Shown here piece by piece: positions 8,253-16,386 of a stretch of 64,000 nt of DNA. Below the pieces are notes generated by a model. The model had not been told where the DNA came from. It did not search any database and saw only the letters and a list, made by a program, of their open reading frames with translations. The translations under genes were made by a program, and so were the position numbers. The stretch is from Burkholderiaceae bacterium (GTDB lineage Bacteria; Pseudomonadota; Gammaproteobacteria; Burkholderiales; Burkholderiaceae_C), in the NCBI GenBank assembly GCA_004299095.1, contig SCQQ01000005.1, forward strand, positions 1 to 64,000, written 5' to 3'. Numbering within the stretch: the stretch's first letter is position 1; each line of letters begins with the position of its first letter.

Positions 8253-11200
8253 GCTTGCCCCTCCTCATCCGCGGTGCCCTCTGCGGCAATCGCCAGGTGC
8301 GGTCCTGCCGCCGGCGCCACCCTACCCTGGAACAGCTTGCGCACCACCAGGAAGAACACCGGCACCATCAGCACCGCGAGTCCCGTGCCGGCAATCACGC
8401 CCCAGAACACGGCAGTACCGATTTCATGTTGACTGGCGGCGCTCGCGCCCACCGCAACGTAGAGCGGTACCACGCCCAGGATGAAGGCAAGCGACGTCAT
8501 CAGGATGGGCCGGAAGCGCAGCCGCGCCGCGGTGTGCGCCGCGTGCGCGATGCTCATGCCCTGCGCCTGCAGGTCCTTGGCGAATTCGACGATCAGGATG
8601 GCGTTCTTGGCCGACAGCCCGATCACCGTGACCAGACCGATCTGGAAGAACACGTCGTTGGGCATGCCGCGCATCCACATGCCGAAGAGGGCGCCCAGCA
8701 CGCCGAGTGGCACCACCAGCAGCACCGACAGCGGAATGGTCCAGCTCTCGTACAGCGCCGCGAGCGCCAGGAACACCGCCAGGATCGAGAACGCGTACAG
8801 AATGCCCGCCTGCGCGCCGGCCTGCTTTTCGTCCAGCGAAATGCCGGTCCATTCATAGCCGATGCCGTGCGGCAGTGTGGCCGCAATGCGCGCCATTTCG
8901 GCCATGGCGTCGCCCGACGAATAGCCCGGCGCCGCTTGCCCGGCAATGGAATACGACGGATAGCCGTTGTAGCGCTTAAGCTGCATCGGCCCCACCACCC
9001 ACTGGGCGCTCGCCAGCGTGGCGAGCGGCACCAACTGGCCCTGCTTGTTGGGCACGTTGAGGCGCATCACGTCTTCCGGCGTCATGCGCCGGCTGGCGTC
9101 GGCCTGGACCATGATGCGCTCGATGTAGCCGTCGTTCGGGAAATCGGCCACGTAGGCGGAACCGAGCGCGGTACCGAGCGTGGTGGAAATGTCGGCGATG
9201 TTCACGCCCTGCGCCGCGGCCGCGTTGCGGTCGATGTTGATTTCCCACTGCGGCGCGTCTTCCACGCCGTCGCCGCGCACCGCCGCCAGCATCGGGCTCT
9301 TGGCGGCTGCGGCCAGCAACTGGTTGCGCGCGGCCAGCAGCGCCTCGTGGCCCAGGGCATTACGGTCCATCAGGCGGAAAGCGAAACCGTTGGCCGTGCC
9401 CAGTTCGGGAATCGATGGCGGCGTGACCACGAAGATGGCGGCGTCACGCACCAACCCCTGCAGCGCGCCGGTGGCGCGCCCGGCAAAGGCGGCGGCGCTC
9501 TCGCCCGGCTCGGTGCGCTGGCTCCAGTCTTTGAGCGACGCAAACGCCAGCGCCACGTTCTGCCCGGTGCCCGAGAAATTGAAGCCGACGATGCTCACCA
9601 CGTTGGTCACTTCGGGCTGCTGCAGCATGTAGCCCTCCATTTTTTCCACCGCGGCGACGGTGCGCTCCTTGGTGGCGCCCGGCGGCAACTGGATGTTGAC
9701 GAGGACGTTGCCCTGGTCCTCGTTCGGCAGGAATGCCGTGGGCAGTTGTTTGAACAGCAGCGCCACGCAGGCAATGATCGCCAGGAAAATGCCCAGCACG
9801 ACCCAACTGCGGCGCAAGATGTGCGTCATGCCGCGCTCGTAAGCGCGCGTGGTGCGGCCGAACAGGCGGTTGAAGCCGTTGAAGAACCAGCCGAGCGGGC
9901 CGGTCTTCTTCTCGTTGTTGTGGCCTTTGCGTACCGGCTTGAGCAGGCTGCCGCACAGCGCCGGCGTGAGCGTCAGCGCGAAAAAGCCCGAGAACGCGAT
10001 GGACACCGCCATCACCACCGCGAACTGGCGGTAGATGTTGCCGGTGGCGCCGCTGAAGAACGCGAGCGGCACGAACACCACCACCAGGATGGTCGTCATG
10101 CCGACCACGGCGCCGGAAATCTCGCGCATGCTCTTGACCGTGGCTTCTTTCGGCGCCAGGCCTTCCTCGGCCATGAGACGCTCGACGTTCTCGACCACGA
10201 CGATGGCGTCGTCCACCACCATGCCGATCACCAGCACCATGGCGAACATGGTCAGGATGTTGATGGAAAAGCCCGCGGCCAGCAGCACCGCGAACGTGCC
10301 CAAGAGCGCCACCGGAACCACGATGGTGGGGATGAGCGTGTAGCGCCAGTTCTGCAGGAACACCAGCATCACCAGGAACACCAGGATGATGGCCTCGATC
10401 AAGGTGTGCACCACTTTCTCGATCGAAATGCTGACGTAGGTCGAGGTGTCGTACGGCACCGCCCAGCTCATGCCCTGCGGAAAGAACGGCCGCAATTCCG
10501 CCAGGCGCCGGTGGATCAACTCGGACGTGGCGACCGCGTTGCCGGTGGAGGTGAGCTGCACCGCCACGATCACCGACTCGCGCCCGTTCAGGCGCGAGCT
10601 GAAGTTGTAGGTTTCGATTCCCAATTCGACCCGTGCCACGTCGCGGATGCGCACCGCCGAGCCATCGGGCCGCGCGCGCAGCACGATCGCGCCGAACTGC
10701 TCGGGCGTGGTCAGTTGCGCGCCCGGCACCACGATGGTGGCGTACATCGTCTGCCCGGGAACGCTCGGGGTGTCGCCCAGCGTGCCGCCCGAGACCTGCA
10801 TGCTCTGCGCCGCGATGGCGGCGTTCACGTCGCCGGGCGTGAGGCCGTAGCCTTCCAGCTTGGCCGGGTCGATCCAGATGCGCATCGAGCGGCCCGAGGC
10901 GTACAACTGCGCATCGCCGACGCCCGGTGTGCGCTGGATTTCGGGCAGCACGTTGCGGTTGACGTAATCGGCCACGTCATCGCGCGTCAGGTGGCCGTCG
11001 GTGTTGAAGGCCAGCGCCATCAGCACGTTGGAGCGCGATTTCTGCACCGTCACACCGGTGCGTTTCACCACGTCGGGCAGGCGCGGCTGCGCTTGCGCCA
11101 GACGGTTCTGCACCTCCACCTGCGCGATGTTGGGGTCGGTTCCGGGCGTAAACGTGATGGTGAGCTGCGCGCGGCCGACGGCGGGCGACGTCGACTCCAT

Positions 11201-11431
11201 GTACATCAAGCCTTCGGCGCCATTCATCTGGCGCTCGATCACCGAAATCACCGTTTCCTCGATGATCTTGGCGCTGGCGCCGGGGTAGGTGGCCGACACC
11301 ACGATGGTGGGCGGCGCCACCGACGGGTACTGCGACACCGGCAACTGGGTGATCGAAACGATGCCGGCCAGCATCACGAAAATCGCGATGACCCAGGCAA
11401 AAATCGGCCGGTAAATGAAAAATTTGGACAT
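8249..11431 (-). CDS. RND multidrug efflux pump, inner membrane permease (AcrB/MexB type, HAE-1)
   Basis: A 1060-residue proton-driven pump. The N-terminus MSKFFIYRPIFAWVIAIFVM is the usual first transmembrane helix. The proton-relay pair lies in VIGMVVDDAIVVVENVERLM, and the conserved periplasmic loops and a second set of six helices follow. The length and the F-I-x-R-P start place it in the hydrophobe/amphiphile exporter group rather than the metal exporter group. It sits 15 bases after the adaptor gene and overlaps the channel gene by 4 bases. Substrates cannot be deduced from sequence. Confidence 0.96.
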   Translation of the reverse strand: MSKFFIYRPIFAWVIAIFVMLAGIVSITQLPVSQYPSVAPPTIVVSATYPGASAKIIEETVISVIERQMNGAEGLMYMESTSPAVGRAQLTITFTPGTDPNIAQVEVQNRLAQAQPRLPDVVKRTGVTVQKSRSNVLMALAFNTDGHLTRDDVADYVNRNVLPEIQRTPGVGDAQLYASGRSMRIWIDPAKLEGYGLTPGDVNAAIAAQSMQVSGGTLGDTPSVPGQTMYATIVVPGAQLTTPEQFGAIVLRARPDGSAVRIRDVARVELGIETYNFSSRLNGRESVIVAVQLTSTGNAVATSELIHRRLAELRPFFPQGMSWAVPYDTSTYVSISIEKVVHTLIEAIILVFLVMLVFLQNWRYTLIPTIVVPVALLGTFAVLLAAGFSINILTMFAMVLVIGMVVDDAIVVVENVERLMAEEGLAPKEATVKSMREISGAVVGMTTILVVVFVPLAFFSGATGNIYRQFAVVMAVSIAFSGFFALTLTPALCGSLLKPVRKGHNNEKKTGPLGWFFNGFNRLFGRTTRAYERGMTHILRRSWVVLGIFLAIIACVALLFKQLPTAFLPNEDQGNVLVNIQLPPGATKERTVAAVEKMEGYMLQQPEVTNVVSIVGFNFSGTGQNVALAFASLKDWSQRTEPGESAAAFAGRATGALQGLVRDAAIFVVTPPSIPELGTANGFAFRLMDRNALGHEALLAARNQLLAAAAKSPMLAAVRGDGVEDAPQWEINIDRNAAAAQGVNIADISTTLGTALGSAYVADFPNDGYIERIMVQADASRRMTPEDVMRLNVPNKQGQLVPLATLASAQWVVGPMQLKRYNGYPSYSIAGQAAPGYSSGDAMAEMARIAATLPHGIGYEWTGISLDEKQAGAQAGILYAFSILAVFLALAALYESWTIPLSVLLVVPLGVLGALFGMWMRGMPNDVFFQIGLVTVIGLSAKNAILIVEFAKDLQAQGMSIAHAAHTAARLRFRPILMTSLAFILGVVPLYVAVGASAASQHEIGTAVFWGVIAGTGLAVLMVPVFFLVVRKLFQGRVAPAAGPHLAIAAEGTADEEGQA

Positions 11432-11446
11432 GGCGCGTGCAGCCTG

Positions 11447-12730
11447 TTAGCTGGACTGGCCCGCCGCCGCAGCCGCCGGTCGCACCGAACTGCCCGACTT
11501 CGGCGCAGATACCGCGCCCCGGGTCGGCGCTGGTTCGGGAGCGGCCGGAGAGGCGGTTTCAGGCCTGAACGCCACCGGCTTGACCTTGGTGACCCCCGGC
11601 ATGAGCCGGCTCACGCCGTCCACCAGCACCTGATCGCCTGCATCCAGGCCACCCAGGATCACCCATTGGCTGCCCTGGGCCGGGCCCACTTTGACCACGC
11701 GCGGCGCGAACGAGCCGTCGGCGGCCACCACGATCACGGTGTCGCCCTGCGGCCCGCCGCGCGTCACGGCCTGCTGCGGCAACAGGACCGCGTGCTCGTA
11801 CAGCGCTTGGTCGAGGCGCGCCCGCACGTACATTCCGGGCAGCAGCATGCCCTCGGGGTTGGGCACGGTAGCGCGCAACGCCACCTGGCCAGTGCCGGGA
11901 TCGACCGTGATGTCCGCGAACAGCAGCTTGCCCGCGTGCGGATAGACCGCGCCGTTGTCCAGCACCACCTGCACGCGCGCCGCTTCGCTCTTGCCGACCG
12001 GCGCCACGCTGCCGCCGCGCAGCGCCTGGCGCAGTTGCAGGACCGCCATTGCCGGCTGCGTGATGTTGAGGTAGAGCGTGTCGACCTGCTGGATGGTGGT
12101 TAGTTGCGTGGCGGCGCTCTGGCTCACCAACGCGCCTTCGGTCACCAGCGACCGGCCGATGCGCCCCGAAATCGGCGCCGTGACCCTGGTGTAGCCCAGG
12201 TTGATGTTGGCCATGCGCACGGCGGCTTTGCCCGCCGCGACCTGCGCCTGCGCCGACTTGGCAGCGGCCACCGCCGCGTCGTACTCTTGCCGGCTCACGG
12301 CGTTGGCGGCCACCAGCGGCTGATAGCGCTGCGCCGTGGCGCTGGCGTTGGCCAGTTGCGCTTCAGCCTGCGCGGTTTGCGCGTTGGCGCTTTGCAGCGC
12401 CGCCTGGTACGGCGCCGGATCGATCTCATACAGCGCCTGGCCTTGTTTCACATCGCTGCCCTCGATGAACAGGCGCTTCAACAAGATGCCGTTGACGCGC
12501 GCCCTCACCTCGGCCACGCGGATCGGCTCCAGCCGGCCCGGCAGATCGGTCGTGATCTGGACCGTGGTCGGCGCCACCGTCACCACGCCCACCTCGGGCG
12601 AGCCGCCGACTGGCCGCGTGGCGGCCTGCCTGTCGCCGCACGCCGTGAGCGTCGCTGCCATCAGGGCAATGATCGCGACGCCTGTCAGCAAACGGACAAA
12701 ACGGTGTTGCGCGGCTCGCGGTTCGGGCAT
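11447..12730 (-). CDS. RND efflux periplasmic adaptor (MexA/AcrA type)
   Basis: A 427-residue membrane fusion protein that bridges pump and channel. The start at 12730 (MPEPRAAQHRF) was chosen over 12811 because it is preceded by a purine-rich AGAGAAAG ribosome site and gives a normal lipoprotein signal ending in TLTACGD. The lipoyl half-motifs flank a coiled coil: EVRARVNGILLKRLFIEGSDVKQGQ and GYTRVTAPISGRIGRS. A Pro/Ala-rich tail ends the protein. It is the first gene of the efflux operon, divergent from the TetR-type regulator at 12955. Confidence 0.94.
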   Translation of the reverse strand: MPEPRAAQHRFVRLLTGVAIIALMAATLTACGDRQAATRPVGGSPEVGVVTVAPTTVQITTDLPGRLEPIRVAEVRARVNGILLKRLFIEGSDVKQGQALYEIDPAPYQAALQSANAQTAQAEAQLANASATAQRYQPLVAANAVSRQEYDAAVAAAKSAQAQVAAGKAAVRMANINLGYTRVTAPISGRIGRSLVTEGALVSQSAATQLTTIQQVDTLYLNITQPAMAVLQLRQALRGGSVAPVGKSEAARVQVVLDNGAVYPHAGKLLFADITVDPGTGQVALRATVPNPEGMLLPGMYVRARLDQALYEHAVLLPQQAVTRGGPQGDTVIVVAADGSFAPRVVKVGPAQGSQWVILGGLDAGDQVLVDGVSRLMPGVTKVKPVAFRPETASPAAPEPAPTRGAVSAPKSGSSVRPAAAAAGQSS

Positions 12731-12878
12731 CGGAGGCTTTCTCTCAAGAGGGGGAGTCGTCGATCGGGCACGACCCAGGGGGGTTGATGCCGGCTCGCAC
12801 AGAAGGCGCACGGCGTGTGGCGATCCGTGGATTCACGCGACCGCGAGCGGCCCCGGAAATGGCATGGGTGCGATTATA

Positions 12879-12898
12879 TATACACGAATGAATGTATA
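12879..12898. promoter_or_regulatory. AcrR/TtgR-like operator in the divergent promoter region
   Basis: An inverted repeat TATACA-N8-TGTATA in an AT-rich island between the adaptor (start 12730) and the TetR gene (start 12955). The inner bases GAATGAATGTATA resemble the published E. coli acrR operator, which has a GAATGTATGTA half. It overlaps -10-like TATATA sequences, so repression of both directions is plausible. Confidence 0.6.
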
Positions 12899-12954
12899 CT
12901 CGCGCCCCGTTTCACGTTGCATTTCCCGCCACGCTTCGAACCCCCTCTTTCTCC

Positions 12955-13605
12955 ATGGCACGCCGCACCAAGGAAGACGCTCTGGCCACGCGCGCCGCAT
13001 TGCTGGACGCCGCGGAACACCTGTTCCAGAAAAACGGCGTTTCGCGCACGTCGCTCGCCGACATCGCGCAGGCGGCCGGCGTCACGCGCGGCGCGATCTA
13101 CGGGCACTTCCAGGACAAGGCGGCGCTGTTCAACGCCATGCTGGACCGCACCACGCTGCCGCTCAGCGCGCCGCTGGAACGGATCGCGCAGCACGACCCG
13201 GAGCCGCTGCAAGCGTGGTGCGCGCACTTGCGCCACGCCTTGCACCAGATCGCGCACGACGCGCGCACCCGGCGCGTGCTGCAAATCGCGGTGCAAAAAA
13301 TCGAACACACCGACAGCATGGCCGAAGTGATCGACCGGCACGTGCAACTGAATCGCACCAATCTGGACAGCGAACGCCGCATCTTCGAACGTGCCGCCGC
13401 GGCACAAGGCGTCAAGTTGCCGGCGCCGGCCGAGCAGTTGGCGCACGGCTTCCACGCCATGATCAGCGGCCTGGTCTACGGCTGGCTGATGGAAAGCAAT
13501 TTCGATCTGGAAGCCGCCGGCTGGACTTCAATACAGGTATTCCTGCGCGGCACCGGTTTGGAGCTGCACGCGCCCGTGCCGACGCTCCCAACGGATCGCG
13601 GATAA
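12955..13605 (+). CDS. TetR-family repressor of the adjacent efflux operon (AcrR/TtgR-like)
   Basis: A 216-residue regulator. The ATG at 12955 (MARRTKEDALATR) is the standard N-terminus of AcrR-type repressors. The helix-turn-helix lies at about residues 30-60 (TSLADIAQAAGVTRGAIYGHFQDKAALF). The C-terminal domain matches the TetR_C/AcrR ligand-binding region. It is divergent from the RND operon and shares with it an intergenic palindrome at 12879-12898, so it probably represses the pump and itself until a ligand binds. Confidence 0.92.
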   Translation: MARRTKEDALATRAALLDAAEHLFQKNGVSRTSLADIAQAAGVTRGAIYGHFQDKAALFNAMLDRTTLPLSAPLERIAQHDPEPLQAWCAHLRHALHQIAHDARTRRVLQIAVQKIEHTDSMAEVIDRHVQLNRTNLDSERRIFERAAAAQGVKLPAPAEQLAHGFHAMISGLVYGWLMESNFDLEAAGWTSIQVFLRGTGLELHAPVPTLPTDRG

Positions 13606-13628
13606 TCGCGTCCGACCAATCGGCCACG

Positions 13629-13710
13629 TGCTCGTGGCTCAGATGGATAGAGCATCAGCCCCCGAAGCCATACGTCATTCCGGCTTGGGATTGGGCGGAT
13701 AAAGGTCAAA
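13629..13710 (+). pseudogene. Truncated, degenerate tRNA-Arg-like fragment (copy A)
   Basis: About 82 bases resembling the 5' half of tRNA-Arg: D-arm GGCTCAGATGGATAGAGCA and anticodon region ending CCGAAGCC. After GCC it switches to a non-tRNA tail beginning ATACGTCATTCCGG. The tail is shared with copy B. No T-arm or 3' acceptor strand is present, so this cannot fold as a tRNA. Confidence 0.7.
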
Positions 13711-13794
13711 GCGTCTGTAGCTCAGCTGGATAGAGTATCGGCCTCCGAAGCCATACGTCATTCCGGGTTGAGATCGGGTGGAAAGAAGTCAAAA
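13711..13794 (+). pseudogene. Truncated tRNA-Arg(CCG) fragment (copy B)
   Basis: The first 43 bases are identical to the intact tRNA at 13795, from acceptor strand GCGTCTG through the anticodon arm to CCGAAGCC. The sequence then diverges to the same ATACGTCATTCCGG tail as copy A. It abuts the intact gene directly, giving a near-tandem repeat of about 84 bases. It lacks the 3' half and is non-functional as a tRNA. Confidence 0.85.
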
Positions 13795-13871
13795 GCGTCT
13801 GTAGCTCAGCTGGATAGAGTATCGGCCTCCGAAGCCGAGGGTCGTGGGTTCGAATCCCGCCAGACGCACCA
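13795..13871 (+). tRNA. tRNA-Arg (anticodon CCG)
   Basis: A complete 77-nt cloverleaf: acceptor GCGTCTG pairing with CAGACGC, D-arm GCTC...GAGT, anticodon stem TCGGC/GCCGA with loop CTCCGAA (anticodon CCG), T-arm GTGGG/CCCGC with TTCGAAT, and an encoded CCA end. It is the apparent integration target for the element that follows. Confidence 0.97.
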
Positions 13872-14459
13872 AAATCAAGCACTTACCGCGGGCCGCAAAG
13901 GCCGCGGAAACATCAGCCTCTCGAATCTAGCGGGACACAGCGGGCGCGATACCGACCCATGGCCCGATTGCCCATTTCGGGACAAAAAAGCGCTCCGGGA
14001 CACTTTCGGGGCGCCCGTGGGACAGCCGGATTACGGGCCCGCCAATTTCTGACCACTACACGCCGGGACGCTCGCACGCGACTCGAATCGGCGTGTCAAG
14101 CCGTCAGCCCGCTTGCGCCGATCCGGTTCAGCCATCTGCGGCAGAAAAAATCGAGGGGCCTATCGAGCTGAAGGGCAGTCCGTCCAGCCAATCCGATGCC
14201 AGGCCGGTGGAAGGCAACGCGCAATGCACACCGGTGCGGCAGGCACGTAAGCGTCATGGCACCAGAGATCAGGCACGCTCCCTTGGCCGCCGTGCAACCC
14301 CCATTGCGAACGGCGACCGCCTGCGCGGGCTCAGATATCACTCAATCTGCGTGCGCGTTGGTTGCCAACATCAGTTGCTCCAACTCGGCCCGGGAGCAGC
14401 TCGCGGCCGTGACCACGGTGCGCTTCTCTTATCTGGATTAGCCGAATAGCCGAGTGGCG
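13872..14459. other. Non-coding left end of the integrative element
   Basis: I see no convincing gene in these 588 bases. They hold four direct copies of GGGACA (13932, 13979, 13997, 14019), a GC-rich inverted repeat next to the tRNA (CCGCGG...CCGCGG near 13886-13908), and a short open frame at 14196-14441 (81 codons) with no recognisable family or ribosome site. The GGGACA repeats may be recombinase or transposase binding sites or remnants. Confidence 0.5.
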
Positions 14460-14702
14460 TTACGCCGCCACACCCTCGTCATCGGTCGGCACGTAGATCA
14501 GCAGCTCTCCAGGCTGGCATTCGAAATAACGACACAGCTTGTCAATGATCTCGCTGCCAATGTTTGCCCCGGGTTGGTTTGCCATTTTCGACAACGTCGA
14601 GCGGTGAATGCCGGTCGCATCCGCGACTTCAGACAGCGGCACGACGCGCCGTTCCTTGAAGGCCTTGTCGGCAATCAGCTCAGTGAGTCGAAATCTGATC
14701 AT
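14460..14702 (-). CDS. XRE-family helix-turn-helix repressor
   Basis: An 80-residue single-domain regulator. I chose the ATG at 14702 (MIRFRLTELIADKAF), where the family consensus begins, over a GTG at 14738, because the longer start would run through a perfect palindrome that looks like the operator. The helix-turn-helix is VPLSEVADATGIHRSTLSKMAN, followed by IIDKLCRYFECQPGELLIYVP, the usual C-terminal helix of small Cro/CI-like proteins. It is divergent from the excisionase/integrase operon and probably represses it and itself. Confidence 0.85.
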   Translation of the reverse strand: MIRFRLTELIADKAFKERRVVPLSEVADATGIHRSTLSKMANQPGANIGSEIIDKLCRYFECQPGELLIYVPTDDEGVAA

Positions 14703-14719
14703 GGTCGCATCATAAGTTA

Positions 14720-14737
14720 TGTCGCGTTTGCGCGACA
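14720..14737. promoter_or_regulatory. Operator palindrome between the repressor and the integrase operon
   Basis: A perfect inverted repeat TGTCGCG-TTTG-CGCGACA just upstream of the repressor start. A second related half-site pair, CGACAC at 14733-14738 and GTGTCG at 14759-14764, flanks the likely promoter, with a -10-like TATACT at 14767-14772 reading toward the excisionase gene. The arrangement resembles a phage-like genetic switch. Confidence 0.6.
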
Positions 14738-14831
14738 CTCGTCTTATATTCGCGGCACGTGTCGTCTATACTAAGCGTCATACGTCGCCAATAAACGACG
14801 TTCATTCATCGAACCAAACGGAGACCACGTC

Positions 14832-15065
14832 ATGCAGACTTATTTGACAACGGAACAGTTGGCAAGCCGGATTCACTACGAGCCGCGCACCATTCGCAAC
14901 CAGCTCAAGGACACCGTCTTGCTGGAAGGCATCCATTACGTCCGTCCGTTCGGCCGGCGCAAGATTCTCTACATCTGGGAGCAAATCGAGGAAGACATGG
15001 TGCACAGAAAGACTGTCACCGACATCGTGATTCCGATGGCTTCAGGAGAAGCGTGCCATGTCTAA
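14832..15065 (+). CDS. Excisionase-like winged-helix DNA-binding protein
   Basis: A 77-residue basic protein with ribosome site GGAGA 7 bases before the ATG. LTTEQLASRIHYEPRTIRN is a helix-turn-helix of the excisionase/MerR-like type, and a wing-like stretch GIHYVRPFGRRKILYIWEQIEEDM follows, as in AlpA-like recombination directionality factors. Its last codons overlap the integrase start by 8 bases, so the two are translated together. The role is inferred from fold and position; it could instead be a transcriptional activator. Confidence 0.7.
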   Translation: MQTYLTTEQLASRIHYEPRTIRNQLKDTVLLEGIHYVRPFGRRKILYIWEQIEEDMVHRKTVTDIVIPMASGEACHV

Positions 15066-16386
15066 GATTCGCCTTCGCCCTGATACGAAGCGCCTCTACT
15101 TCGATTTCGTCTATCGCGGTGTGCGCTGCCGCGAGTATTCTGCGCTGTCCGATACGAAATCCAATCGTCGGAAGATGGAAGACGTGCTGACGCGTATCGA
15201 GAGCCAGATTGCCAACGGCACGTTCGATTACGCCCAGGCGTTCCCAGGCAGCGCGCGAGCAAGCCGATTCGCCCGCACCGCGTCACAGATGCGGGGAGAC
15301 CCAATCACAGGGGTGCGCGCACCAAAGGGGGAAAACAAATCAGACGTTCCCCTCTTTGCCGACTTCGCCCGCACGTGGATGCAGGAGAAGCAGGTCGAGT
15401 GGCGCATCGGCCACCGCGAGTCGATGCAGTCGATTCTGGAAACGCACTTACTGCCGCGCTTCGGCAGCCTGCGCCTGGACGCCATTGGCCGCGCCGATGT
15501 GCTGCAGTTTCGCAGCACGCTGGTGAACGCCCGCGGCGGTCACGTGGATTCAGACGGGAAGGCGAAGGGCAAACGCGTACCGCTCGCTCCTGCGACGCTC
15601 AACCGCATCGTGGGGACGGTGCGCATGATTTTTGCGGAGGCGGCGCTGCGTTTCGGCATCACCGACCCGTGCCTGGGCATCAAGCGCCTCAAGGTTCCGC
15701 GCCAGGACATCCAACCCTTCACGATGGAAGAGGTGCGCCTGATTTTGGCCCGGGTACGGAAAGACTATCGCCCCTATCTGACGTTTCGCTTCTTCACCGG
15801 CGTGCGATCCGCGGAAGCCCACGGGCTGAAGTGGAAGCACGTCGATTTCGACGCGCGCGAGCTTCTCATTCGCGAGACTTACCAGCATGGCCGCACCGAG
15901 TACACCAAGACCGATGGCAGCCAGCGCGAAATCCACATGAGCCAGCCCGTGGTCGACGCACTGATGTCGATGCGCCCGGCGGGCTACGCGGCCGACGCGA
16001 AACGATTCGATGACACCTACGTTTTCCGCACCAAGGGCGGCCACCCCATCGACAACTCCAACTTCGTCGACCGGGTGTGGACACCATTGCTGCGCAGCCT
16101 GGGGCTTGCCTATCGCAGGCCGTACGACATGCGCCACACGTGTGCGACGCTGTGGCTTGCCGCAGGGGAAGCGCCCGAGTGGATTGCGCGGCAGCTCGGG
16201 CACACGACGACGGAGATGCTCTTTCGCACGTACTCGCGCTATGTGCCCAACATGCTGCGGCACGATGGGAGTGCGTTTGACCGGCTGGTGGTGGGGGCGC
16301 TTGCGGGCAATGCGGCAGCCGGCGCACCCGCTGTCCAAGGCGCAACGCAAACCCAACAATACCTGCAACCGGAGACGACACCATGA
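15058..16386 (+). CDS. Tyrosine recombinase (integrase) with N-terminal arm-binding domain
   Basis: A 442-residue site-specific recombinase. Residues 1-60 form the DUF3596-like arm-binding domain (KRLYFDFVYRGVRCREYS), about 95-210 the SAM-like core-binding domain, and 215-400 the catalytic domain. Catalytic residues visible: Arg250 (TGVRSAEAHGL), Lys284 region, Arg359 in YDMRHTCATL (Tyr replaces the first box II His, as is common in this subfamily), His382 (LGH) and nucleophile Tyr392. The C-terminus has an Ala-rich tail. Overlap with both neighbours shows an operon. tRNA-Arg lies 1.2 kb upstream as the likely target. Confidence 0.93.
   Translation: MSKIRLRPDTKRLYFDFVYRGVRCREYSALSDTKSNRRKMEDVLTRIESQIANGTFDYAQAFPGSARASRFARTASQMRGDPITGVRAPKGENKSDVPLFADFARTWMQEKQVEWRIGHRESMQSILETHLLPRFGSLRLDAIGRADVLQFRSTLVNARGGHVDSDGKAKGKRVPLAPATLNRIVGTVRMIFAEAALRFGITDPCLGIKRLKVPRQDIQPFTMEEVRLILARVRKDYRPYLTFRFFTGVRSAEAHGLKWKHVDFDARELLIRETYQHGRTEYTKTDGSQREIHMSQPVVDALMSMRPAGYAADAKRFDDTYVFRTKGGHPIDNSNFVDRVWTPLLRSLGLAYRRPYDMRHTCATLWLAAGEAPEWIARQLGHTTTEMLFRTYSRYVPNMLRHDGSAFDRLVVGALAGNAAAGAPAVQGATQTQQYLQPETTP

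Noticed and set aside
7736-12103. A 1455-codon open frame on the plus strand opposite the RND efflux operon
   Set aside because: The His- and Arg-rich product has no family resemblance and mirrors the GC-rich third-position bias of the clearly real pump genes on the other strand.
14196-14441. An 81-codon plus-strand open frame in the element's left end
   Set aside because: No recognisable motif, no ribosome site and odd composition; reported only as part of a non-coding stretch.
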